This document shows positions 45,780 to 52,836 of a DNA stretch of 64,000 bases, piece by piece. The notes below the pieces were generated by a model that saw nothing but the letters and a program-made list of their open reading frames with translations, was not told the DNA's origin and did not search any database. Each line of letters starts with the position of its first letter. Positions within the stretch are counted from its first letter, which is position 1. A program made the position numbers and the translations under genes. The DNA comes from Bacteroidia bacterium (lineage in GTDB: Bacteria > Bacteroidota > Bacteroidia > Cytophagales > Flammeovirgaceae): contig JAUIAB010000001.1 of assembly GCA_030425505.1 (NCBI GenBank), forward strand, positions 248,001 to 312,000, read 5' to 3'.

Positions 45780-45896
45780 GGTACAAAGAAGTGATGAAAG
45801 CGACAAAAAAAGTGATATCTCTTTTCACAACCGATTTGTACCATTTAATCAACTATTCATCACATGCTTCTTAACATAAATCTTTCTCTTTGTACC
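45780..45896. promoter_or_regulatory. Three TTTGTACC/GGTACAAA boxes between the hydrolase and lytS
   Basis: GGTACAAA at 45780-45787 (minus orientation of TTTGTACC), TTTGTACC at 45835-45842 and 45889-45896, spaced 55 and 54 bp. The outer pair extends to a 10-bp inverted repeat GGTACAAAGA/TCTTTGTACC. Could be binding sites of the adjacent LytTR regulator controlling both divergent genes, or promoter -7 neighbourhoods that share TTTGTA. Confidence 0.4.
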
Positions 45897-45904
45897 TTTC
45901 GCTT

Positions 45905-46933
45905 ATGAGAAAATGGATAGAAGCAATTATTCACCTACTTTTTTGGTGCTGCTCCACTTGGTTGATAGCTTTGGGCTTCTCTATTCAATCACACGAAATT
46001 GAAGTAATAAATGGTATAGAAGCAGTAAAAACTGTCAGAAACAATGGACTGATTTACCAACTAATCATTTGTATATTTTTTTCAATGATTGCTTTTTACA
46101 TCAATGCCTTGATGATATTCCAAAGAAATCAATCTGAAAGTATAAAAAGCTCGATTTGGTTTATCGTTTTGACTTTTTCAATTTTAGCTATTTTGATATA
46201 TGCCCTTACAGAAATTAGATTATTTAGCGGTACACCACCTATACCAAAACAGATAGCCTTTGGAGTTGCTATTTTTTATTTTTCCATATCAGTAGCGTAT
46301 GGTTTGGTAAAAAATTCGATATTCAATGAACAGCGCCACCAACAGCTTATCATTGATAAGAAACAAGCCGAATTAAATCTGCTCCGCAATCAATTACAAC
46401 CCCACTTTTTGTTTAATGCGTTGAACAACTTGTTGTCAATGGTAAGCCGTGTTGACAACCCAAAATTGATAAGTTCTTTTGGCCAACTCTCCCAACTTTT
46501 AAGATTTGTTATCGAAGAAAATAAAACAGAAATGACACCTATTTCTGACGAAATTCAATTCCTGAAGAATTATATCGACTTGCAAAAATTGCGGTTTGAA
46601 GAAGAAGAAGTAGCAGTTCAGTTTCATGTAAAAGGAAAATATGACGAACAGAAAATTGAATCCGGATTGTTCATTCCGTTTGTGGAAAATGCGTTTAAAT
46701 ATGGTACTGAACCCGAAAAATCCACAAAAATTGATATTGAATTTGATTTATCGAATGTCGATTCCGTTCAGTTTAAAATTAAAAACGAAAAGATGATGAC
46801 CAGCACAAACAGAATTGGAACAGGCATAGAAACCACGAAGAAACGATTGGAATTAATTTATCCCGACAATCACGAATTAAAAATCCAAAATACAGATGAT
46901 TTTATTGTCCAATTAAAGATATGCACCCAATGA
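45905..46933 (+). CDS. Cassette C5: LytS-type sensor histidine kinase
   Basis: 342 aa from ATG 45905 (a TTG five codons upstream is less likely). Four transmembrane helices in the first 130 residues; His_kinase domain LNLLRNQLQPHFLFNALNNLL with the phosphoacceptor His; HATPase region with FIPFVENAFKYGTEP (N box) and GTGIETTKKRLELIYP (G box). Works with the overlapping LytTR regulator. Signal unknown. Confidence 0.93.
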   Translation: MRKWIEAIIHLLFWCCSTWLIALGFSIQSHEIEVINGIEAVKTVRNNGLIYQLIICIFFSMIAFYINALMIFQRNQSESIKSSIWFIVLTFSILAILIYALTEIRLFSGTPPIPKQIAFGVAIFYFSISVAYGLVKNSIFNEQRHQQLIIDKKQAELNLLRNQLQPHFLFNALNNLLSMVSRVDNPKLISSFGQLSQLLRFVIEENKTEMTPISDEIQFLKNYIDLQKLRFEEEEVAVQFHVKGKYDEQKIESGLFIPFVENAFKYGTEPEKSTKIDIEFDLSNVDSVQFKIKNEKMMTSTNRIGTGIETTKKRLELIYPDNHELKIQNTDDFIVQLKICTQ

Positions 46934-47616
46934 GAGCGATCATAGTTGATGACGAACCCAAAGCGATTGAACTGCTGAGAAGCTATTTGAATCATTTTAG
47001 TAGTATTGAATTGGTAGGTACATATAGAAATGGCTTGAAAGCTTTTGAATTCTTATCGAAAGAGCCAGTCGATTTGATTTTGCTCGATATCAATATGCCC
47101 CACATTTCGGGAATAACCTTATCCAAAATGTTGCCCGAAAATGTAAAAGTGATTTTCACTACAGCGTATTCAGAATATGCTGTTGAAAGCTACGAAATAC
47201 AAGCGGTGGACTATCTCGTGAAGCCAATAAATTTGGAGCGTTTCACAAAATCAATAATTAGGGTAATATCATCACAGGAACAATCAGCCGAAAAGAAAAA
47301 CCAAATGATATTTGTTAAAAGTGGATTTGAAACGTATAGACTTGAAAGTGCCTCTATATTGTTTTTAGAAAAAGACGGTAATTATATGAATTACCATTGT
47401 ATGAATCAAAAGATTATAGCAAGGGAAACAGTTCAAGAAGCGATTCAAAAATTACCTGACAATTTTGTTCAGACACACAAATCATACATTGTAAATTTAG
47501 AAAATATTAAAAGCTATACATCCAATGAATTGAGTATTGGAAAAGAAAAAATATCCATTAGCGAAACATATAAAAATAAAGTTTTAGAAAGATTGGAAAA
47601 TAATGTCAGTCGCTAA
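46930..47616 (+). CDS. Cassette C5: LytTR-family response regulator
   Basis: 228 aa from the ATG at 46930, which overlaps the lytS stop as ATGA; ATG 46921 adds three residues. Receiver domain: IIVDDEPKAIELLRSY, phospho-acceptor in LILLDINMPHISG, TTAYSEYAVESYEIQAVDYLVKPI (Thr/Lys). LytTR DNA-binding domain (about 130-228: FVKSGFETYRLESASILFLEKDGNY split; FVQTHKSYIVNLENI). The stop TAA lies inside the R'' box of attC5. Confidence 0.94.
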   Translation: MRAIIVDDEPKAIELLRSYLNHFSSIELVGTYRNGLKAFEFLSKEPVDLILLDINMPHISGITLSKMLPENVKVIFTTAYSEYAVESYEIQAVDYLVKPINLERFTKSIIRVISSQEQSAEKKNQMIFVKSGFETYRLESASILFLEKDGNYMNYHCMNQKIIARETVQEAIQKLPDNFVQTHKSYIVNLENIKSYTSNELSIGKEKISISETYKNKVLERLENNVSR

Positions 47617-47742
47617 CAATGTATAAAAATAATAGCCAAGTTAGTAGTAAATTCACATGCTTTAGCTTGCTTAAACTTACCGCAACTTGACAGGAAAGTG
47701 CCACACAATCGGCTACTATTCTTATACTAAACGTTGGCAAAC
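47608..47742 (+). other. attC5 (after cassette C5)
   Basis: R'' AGTCGCTAAC (47608-47617); L arm GTATAAAAATAATAGCC pairs with GGCTACTATTCTTATAC (15 of 17); R' GTTGGCAAAC (47733-47742). Unlike the others, its R'' does not match the start of its cassette (GTGAGCAAGC): only the core agrees. Confidence 0.8.
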
Positions 47743-47759
47743 ATATACAAAACAGAACG

Positions 47760-48167
47760 ATGAAAATAAAATTTAACGAAAACGAAAAGTCGATTGAAAT
47801 AAAAGACGGATTAAAAAAGCAATATTTATTAATGAATATATCACTGATTTTTACGCTTGTCAATTCTGTTCTTTTTCCTTTATTTGTGTTGGACAAAAAA
47901 CAAATGGAATGGGTGGGTTTTATTTTGATAATTCTTGGCATTTTTTCAATCGTTTTGCTTACATATCAAATTCTTAAAAAAACAGCATCTGAAAAATTGA
48001 ATATATCCGAAATCAGCTCGCTTAACGAAAAGCAAGTCTTTGGTCAAAAAAGGTTCAATCTGAAATTGAAAAACGGAAAGTTTCGAGATTTAATAGAAAT
48101 GAAAAATGAATCCGATATAATAAAAACTAAAGAGATGTTCGAAAATATAGGAATCAAAATAAGTTGA
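47760..48167 (+). CDS. Cassette C6: small membrane protein
   Basis: 135 aa. Two hydrophobic helices (about 23-45, 52-70) between a short N-terminal strand region and a C-terminal soluble domain of about 65 residues with beta-rich pattern (FGQKRFNLKLKNGKFRDLIEM), like bacterial PH-domain membrane proteins. Function unknown. Starts 26 bp after the junction; stop 11 bp before attC6. Its single-ORF cassette (573 bp) is the most classical in size. Confidence 0.7.
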   Translation: MKIKFNENEKSIEIKDGLKKQYLLMNISLIFTLVNSVLFPLFVLDKKQMEWVGFILIILGIFSIVLLTYQILKKTASEKLNISEISSLNEKQVFGQKRFNLKLKNGKFRDLIEMKNESDIIKTKEMFENIGIKIS

Positions 48168-48178
48168 ATAAAAAAACG

Positions 48179-48315
48179 ATTTGCCAACAACGTATAAAAT
48201 TAATTGCTTGTTTCGAGCCTACTTACGAAAATTCCGCGGATTTTCTATTCGGTTTTTACTTGCAAAGTTAGTTGCTAAACCACGCAACTAATCTTATACA
48301 AAACCGTAGGGCATT
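48179..48315 (+). other. attC6 (after cassette C6)
   Basis: R'' ATTTGCCAAC (48179-48188) pairs with GTTGGCAAAC opening C6 at 9 of 10. L arm GTATAAAATTAATTGC with GCAACTAATCTTATAC. R' GTAGGGCATT (48306-48315), an unusual GTA. Centre homologous to attC1 without its palindrome. Confidence 0.8.
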
Positions 48316-48321
48316 TGAAAA

Positions 48322-48972
48322 ATGAGACACCTTCCAGAAAATATTGAGCAATACTTTTTTGACACCATTTATGGAAAGGTGACCTTGGCGGGTTTTGAAC
48401 AATGGGTTTACACAAATAAGGAATTAGAAAAACTTGTTGGGGAAGATGACTATTTGGAACTTATTTCTTTCAACTACAAAAAGAATGGAGCAAAATATGA
48501 ATTAGTTAATTTGCTTTCGGACAAATATGTTGACTTAGGAGAATATGAAAAATGGAAGTTACTCAATAGCCTCAAAATAGCATTGAAACGTGATGAACGA
48601 CTTGCACCGATTCTCCGCGAATTTTATGACTTGTACTGTCGTGGATACGTATTCTTAAATGATTTGGGACTAGGATACGGATTGACAATTGAAGTCCCCC
48701 CTTCACCGAAATATAAGGTCGACACTTGGGAGGAACTTACGGACTCTGAAAAGAAAGAATTGCTTGATAGTTTCTATCCTCAACTTGAATTTGACATAAA
48801 AAGAACAATTGATTGGATAGAAAATGGAAAACTAATATTCACAGGTAAAAAGGATGAAATTGGTCATTATGAATACGAAGACCTTAGGACAGTGAAGGAA
48901 CGTGAATCAACTGTATGGAGGGAAGTAGAACGTGATGATACAACAGGATTCAAAGCATTTGAAAGTACCTAG
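48322..48972 (+). CDS. Cassette C7: acidic soluble protein of unknown function
   Basis: 216 aa, no signal or membrane segment, strongly acidic (many Glu/Asp pairs: LEKLVGEDDYLEL, DTWEELTDSEKKELLDS). The opening FFDTIYGKVTLAGFEQWVYTNKELEKLV resembles small immunity-type proteins found in cassette or polymorphic-toxin contexts; that comparison is from impression only. The junction is 7 to 16 bp before the ATG. No toxin gene is adjacent. Confidence 0.6.
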   Translation: MRHLPENIEQYFFDTIYGKVTLAGFEQWVYTNKELEKLVGEDDYLELISFNYKKNGAKYELVNLLSDKYVDLGEYEKWKLLNSLKIALKRDERLAPILREFYDLYCRGYVFLNDLGLGYGLTIEVPPSPKYKVDTWEELTDSEKKELLDSFYPQLEFDIKRTIDWIENGKLIFTGKKDEIGHYEYEDLRTVKERESTVWREVERDDTTGFKAFEST

Positions 48973-48993
48973 AAATATTGAAAGAAGAAAAGA

Positions 48994-49030
48994 AACGCCC
49001 TACAACAACAGCTATAAGCAAGCTAAAACA
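48994..49030 (+). other. Half attC site at the right end of the array (attC7 remnant)
   Basis: AACGCCCTAC (48994-49003) pairs with GTAGGGCATT opening C7 at 9 of 10, then AACAGCTATAAGCAAGC like the left arm of the other sites. No matching right arm or GTTRGC box follows, so the array ends in a truncated site. Confidence 0.6.
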
Positions 49031-49050
49031 GCACCCCAACTACATGAGAA

Positions 49051-49455
49051 ATGGAACAGATAACATTCGAAATATTAAGTTCATATTTTCAATGTAAAAG
49101 AAAATCATTTTTGATTTTGAAAGCATCAAATGCTTACAAAAAGACTGAATTTGAGTTGATGATTGAAAAATATGCCTCTGATACAAAAATAAGTTACTGT
49201 TCAGATAAAAAAGCTAAAGTCTATTACGATGGAATCTTTGAAAAAGGTATTGAATTATATTCAAGATGTTAATAAGCAAATGCCAGGTTCTCAATTAAAA
49301 TTCGACTTATTGCATAAAAAAAGTGGGGCATCTATTTGGGGCAATTTCTACTATGAACAAATTATTTTTTTAGGTCAAAATAAAATGTCTAAACATGACC
49401 GAATTAAATTAGCTCTACAAAACTTCTTGTTTGAAAAAATACAAGGAACGCTACC
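49051..49455 (+). pseudogene. Decayed RecB-like (TM0106-type) nuclease, frameshifted and truncated
   Basis: Two overlapping pieces in different frames (49051-49272 and about 49229-49455). The first reads FEILSSYFQCKRKSFLILKAS, like the Cys/Lys-Arg start of PD-(D/E)xK RecB-like proteins; the second reads ASIWGNFYYEQIIFLGQNKM and KIKLAL-like RIKLALQNFLFEKIQG, typical of the following block. Only about 140 residues of a much larger gene remain. The inverted-repeat element interrupts the second piece at 49456. Confidence 0.55.
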
Positions 49456-49590
49456 GGGTGTACGACAAATTTCACTCAAGCTACTTTTTTAATAAATCTT
49501 TAACGTGATCCCATTTACTACTTTTGTATCCATAGGTTTTTGCTCAAGTATATCTCTTTGTCCTTAAAAAGTGAAATTTGTCGTACACCC
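49456..49590. repeat. 135-bp MITE-like element with 21-bp terminal inverted repeats
   Basis: The first 21 bases (GGGTGTACGACAAATTTCAC + T, 49456-49476) are the exact reverse complement of the last 21 (49570-49590); 93 bp without ORF lie between. Flanks read GCTACC and TAGC, so symmetry continues imperfectly outside. No clear target duplication. Likely a non-autonomous transposable element or IS remnant. The rest of the gap to 49683 is AT-rich and shows nothing else. Confidence 0.65.
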
Positions 49591-49683
49591 TAGCAATTGA
49601 TAGTATATTTTTTCTCTTTTACCCTTCATACATTTTGCATTTTAAATAGATTATAATTGGCTCATTTAAAGCTTTAGTTGATA

Positions 49684-50358
49684 TCATCCAACCCCATATA
49701 TGAAAGCTTCTGTTATTAGATGATGGTTTTTGATGCACTTTTTGGTTAAAATAGTATCTATTTGATTTTTAAAGCTGTGTATTTCTCTAACTGCTCTTTC
49801 AAGCTTTTTTTGAAATAGCGCAATATCAAAAGAGTATTTAACGTCTTTTTGAATGAGTTGTTCAGCGTTTTTTTCTAAGAAATCAGTAAGTTCAATATTT
49901 TGATCTTTCTTCCTTCCAAATATCCATGGGTGTCCAACCCATACTTCTACCCATCCCTCTTCTTCTGATTTTAGTAAATCAAGCCATTCTTTGTAGTCAC
50001 GGATTCCACTACAGCATTGGGGAGTAATAATGGGTTTATTCTCTGTAGCTATTACAATACCGCCTTCTAAAGGATGAATATCTTCTGGATCATACTCAGG
50101 GTTATCTTTAAGGTTTGTATTAATGATTTTTTCTAAATTGGAGGTGCTTACTTTGCTAATTCGTACCAACCTGGAACCTGGTTCAATGGATTCGATATGT
50201 TTAATACCACCATCGTTTAGACCTTTTAACCAGTAGGCATTCCACTCATATGGTAATTCTTTGGAGGATTCTTTAGGGTAGGGGTATTTTTTGTCTGAAA
50301 AATCAGAAACATTAAGCTCTATTACTGGGTATATTTGAAACTTGTCTATATGTTTCAT
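49684..50358 (-). CDS. Soluble protein of unknown function
   Basis: 224 aa from ATG 50358. A longer frame to 50376 is rejected because it runs into the terminator of the peroxiredoxin gene. No signal peptide. Contains PYPKESSKELPYEWNAYWLKG-like text near the start (EWNAYWLKGLNDGG), PIITPQCCSGIRDYKEWLDLL and EVWVGHPWIFGRKKDQ, resembling uncharacterised SMI1/KNR4-neighbourhood or immunity-type proteins, with low confidence. Monocistronic. Confidence 0.6.
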   Translation of the reverse strand: MKHIDKFQIYPVIELNVSDFSDKKYPYPKESSKELPYEWNAYWLKGLNDGGIKHIESIEPGSRLVRISKVSTSNLEKIINTNLKDNPEYDPEDIHPLEGGIVIATENKPIITPQCCSGIRDYKEWLDLLKSEEEGWVEVWVGHPWIFGRKKDQNIELTDFLEKNAEQLIQKDVKYSFDIALFQKKLERAVREIHSFKNQIDTILTKKCIKNHHLITEAFIYGVG

Positions 50359-50396
50359 AAAAAAAATCCCCAACACTTTATGTAAGAGCTGAGGAT
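50359..50396 (-). terminator. Rho-independent terminator after the peroxiredoxin gene
   Basis: On the minus strand ATCCTCAGC (50396-50388) pairs over nine positions, including two wobbles, with the complement of 50374-50366, followed by eight T directly before the next gene's ATG. Confidence 0.75.
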
Positions 50397-50419
50397 CATT
50401 AATAGAGTTGAATTAAGTC

Positions 50420-51049
50420 TTAATGAGTAGATAAATATTCTTTTACTCCATCAAAACTTGCAGTCATTGCGTCTTCTCCTTCTTTCCAGTTTGCTGGGCA
50501 AACTTCACCATGTTTTTCATGGTACTGCCAAGCATCCACTATTCTGAGCGTATCTTCTATGTTTCTGCCAAGAGGGAAAAAGTTAATGTACTCATGTCTT
50601 ACTATTCCTTCTTTATCTATTAGGAATGTACCTCTATAAGCGATTCCAGCTCCTTCAAAAACTAAGTTGCCCTGCTCATCGTAATCATACTCACCATCTA
50701 AAACGCCAAAATTTGTAGCTATTGTCTTAGACACATCCGCAACGATTGGATAAGTAACTCCTTGAATACCACCCTGGTTTTTAGGTGTATTTAGCCATGC
50801 AAAGTGCGATTCTTCTGTATCTGTAGAGCAGCCAACCACTTTTACCCCTCTCTTTTCAAATTCTGCTAGTTTTTCTTGGAATGCTAAGATTTCTGTTGGG
50901 CATACGAAAGTGAAATCTTTTGGATAAAAGAAGAAGATAACCTCATTTTTTCCAATATATTGATCCAATGAAAAATCATCTACTATTTCTTCTCCATTGA
51001 TTACTGCTCCCGCAGTAAATTTTGGAGCAAGTTTGTTTACTAATGACAT
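50420..51049 (-). CDS. Typical 2-Cys peroxiredoxin (AhpC/Prx1 type)
   Basis: Thiol peroxidase reducing hydrogen peroxide and organic hydroperoxides. 209 aa. Peroxidatic Cys in FYPKDFTFVCPTEI, resolving Cys in GEVCPANWKEGEDAM, and the F(V)CP neighbourhood Thr and Arg in the later TLRIVDAWQYHEKHG. Its electron donor could be thioredoxin (trxB at 34366 is far away). Own terminator. Confidence 0.95.
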   Translation of the reverse strand: MSLVNKLAPKFTAGAVINGEEIVDDFSLDQYIGKNEVIFFFYPKDFTFVCPTEILAFQEKLAEFEKRGVKVVGCSTDTEESHFAWLNTPKNQGGIQGVTYPIVADVSKTIATNFGVLDGEYDYDEQGNLVFEGAGIAYRGTFLIDKEGIVRHEYINFFPLGRNIEDTLRIVDAWQYHEKHGEVCPANWKEGEDAMTASFDGVKEYLSTH

Positions 51050-51134
51050 AATTTTTATTGATTTTTAGATTCTAAAAAATATACTCGAAGTTAGAAGTCA
51101 TTGTGGTATATTCCAATCAAACTTGATTTCATAA

Positions 51135-51197
51135 CCCGAATAATTCGAGACTTATTCTACTAAAAAGAGTAACTCACTGACCACAAAGTGGTTGATA
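51135..51197 (+). repeat. Intergenic repeat, copy 2
   Basis: CCCGAATAATTCGAGACTTATTC then AACTCACTGACCACAAAGTGG..., matching copy 1 at 35314-35377 in order over about 63 bp with a high rate of substitution. The hairpin ACCAC-aaa-GTGGT is new here. Lies between hutH and the peroxiredoxin gene, which run on the minus strand. Confidence 0.5.
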
Positions 51198-51245
51198 CAA
51201 AATGAATAACCTCTTAATGGATAAAGTAAGTTAACCAAAGCTGAA

Positions 51246-52814
51246 TTAATAACTAAATAAGTCTTTAAATGTTCCAGCAATATCAATTTTTTCTTTTCTA
51301 GCTATAGTGTCAGCTGTTTCTTTTAGTTTAAACGTCTTTATTAACTGTTGGCAAACTTTAATGTCATCTGCAAAAAATCGATCATGGTCGGCATGATCTA
51401 CTTTTTCTCTTACAAGTTCATGACAAGCATCTAGTATTTTTCCTGATTTTAGAGGTTTTCTAAAATCAAATGCCTGAGCTGCACATAATAACTCAATAGA
51501 CAGTATGTCTTCCACATTATTGATTATCTCTAGTGTTTTTCTAGCACTTATAGCACCCATGCTCACATGATCTTCCTGACCTAATGATGTAGGAATACTA
51601 TCCGCACTGGCAGGAAAACATTTGCTTTTATTTTCACTTACTAAAGCTGCAGATGCGTATTGGGGAATCATAAACCCTGAGTTGATGCCCGTATCTTTCA
51701 TAAGTAAAACAGGTAGACCATCGACTTCCCCATCTAATAAAAAGTATGTTCTTCTATCGGAGATATTTCCCATCTCACTCATTGCCAACCCCATATAATC
51801 TAGAGGTAAAGCAATAGGTTGACCATGAAAATGACCTCCACTTATTGTTTTTTCTGAGCTGAAAATAATAGGGTTATCTGTAACAGAATTTATTTCCGTT
51901 TCTAATATATTTTTAAAGTGCAGCCAGGCATTTCTTGATGCTCCATGTACCTGGGGCATACAACGAAATGAATAAGGGTCTTGTACTCTGTTGCAATCTT
52001 TATGAGAGCTAACCATTTCTGAACCTTCGAGGAGCTTGGTAAGCCGATATGCTACGTACTGATTTCCATCATAGGGTCTTAGGCTATGCAACTCTTTATC
52101 AAAAGGCTGGGTAGAACCCAACATGCCTTCCAGGCTCATTGCTCCTATAATATCAGCAGAGTCAAGACAGTTTTGGCTTCTTTCTAATATTTCTGCTCCA
52201 TGAGCAGCCATAAACTGTGTACCATTGATAAGTGCTAGCCCTTCTTTTGCTCCAAGATCTAAAGGTTTTATGTTGTGGGAGGCTAAAATAGTATCTGCTG
52301 CTGTAAATTTCCCATCATACCAAGCCTCACCTAAACCTATCAGAGGAAGAAATAGATGCGATAATGGTGCAAGATCTCCAGAGGCTCCAAGAGAGCCTTT
52401 TTCAGGAACTAACGGAATTATGTCATTTTCAATATGCCAGATTATTCTCTCAATGGTACCTAAAGAGATCCCTGAATATCCTTTCGCTAAGGCATGCACT
52501 TTTAGAATAAGCATCAGCTTAGCTATTTTTAATGGGATTGGGTTACCAATTCCTACGCTATGGCTGAGGAGTAAATTTCTTTGAAGCTCTTTTGTTTGGC
52601 TAGCAGATATTATGCTTGTGCAAAGCTTACCAAAACCTGTATTTATTCCATAAACGGTCTTACCAGTGTCTACTATTTTTTGTACCGAAGATTGGCTTTG
52701 CTTTATTTTCTGTATCGTATCCTTCGAAAGTTCTGCTTTTAATTTTCCTGTAGCTATTCTTAATAGCTTTGAAACGGTTAAGAAATCTTCTCCATAGCTG
52801 AATGCTTTTCTCAT
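51246..52814 (-). CDS. hutH: Histidine ammonia-lyase
   Basis: Removes ammonia from histidine to give urocanate, first step of histidine degradation. 522 aa. Seen: SLGASGDLAPLSHL with the Ala-Ser-Gly that forms the MIO cofactor, VYGINTGFGKL, NGTQFMAAHGAEIL, FRCMPQVHGASRNAW and SVTDNPIIF. Members that act on tyrosine or phenylalanine are close relatives, so His specificity is inferred. The other hut genes are not in the window. 22 bp after the DUF4139 gene. Confidence 0.93.
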   Translation of the reverse strand: MRKAFSYGEDFLTVSKLLRIATGKLKAELSKDTIQKIKQSQSSVQKIVDTGKTVYGINTGFGKLCTSIISASQTKELQRNLLLSHSVGIGNPIPLKIAKLMLILKVHALAKGYSGISLGTIERIIWHIENDIIPLVPEKGSLGASGDLAPLSHLFLPLIGLGEAWYDGKFTAADTILASHNIKPLDLGAKEGLALINGTQFMAAHGAEILERSQNCLDSADIIGAMSLEGMLGSTQPFDKELHSLRPYDGNQYVAYRLTKLLEGSEMVSSHKDCNRVQDPYSFRCMPQVHGASRNAWLHFKNILETEINSVTDNPIIFSSEKTISGGHFHGQPIALPLDYMGLAMSEMGNISDRRTYFLLDGEVDGLPVLLMKDTGINSGFMIPQYASAALVSENKSKCFPASADSIPTSLGQEDHVSMGAISARKTLEIINNVEDILSIELLCAAQAFDFRKPLKSGKILDACHELVREKVDHADHDRFFADDIKVCQQLIKTFKLKETADTIARKEKIDIAGTFKDLFSY

Positions 52815-52836
52815 ATTTCAAAATTTTATACTTTTT

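Larger units (their letters stand above)
36634..49030 (+). mobile_element. Integron-like cassette array without integrase (CALIN-type)
   Basis: Seven consecutive cassettes bounded by six full attC-like sites and one half site. Each site runs R'' box (GCYAAC type), an imperfect paired stem containing GTATAA/TTATAC, a variable centre, and R' box (GTTRGC type). For cassettes C1, C2, C3, C4, C6 and C7 the first 10 bases after the proximal junction are the reverse complement (9 or 10 of 10) of the opening of that cassette's own distal site, as required if each was inserted as a circle. C5 breaks this rule. ORFs follow the array direction except one. No tyrosine recombinase is encoded in the window, and the left junction at 36634 lacks an attC upstream. 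Sites deviate from canonical RYYYAAC/GTTRRRY, so automated models may miss them. Confidence 0.85.
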
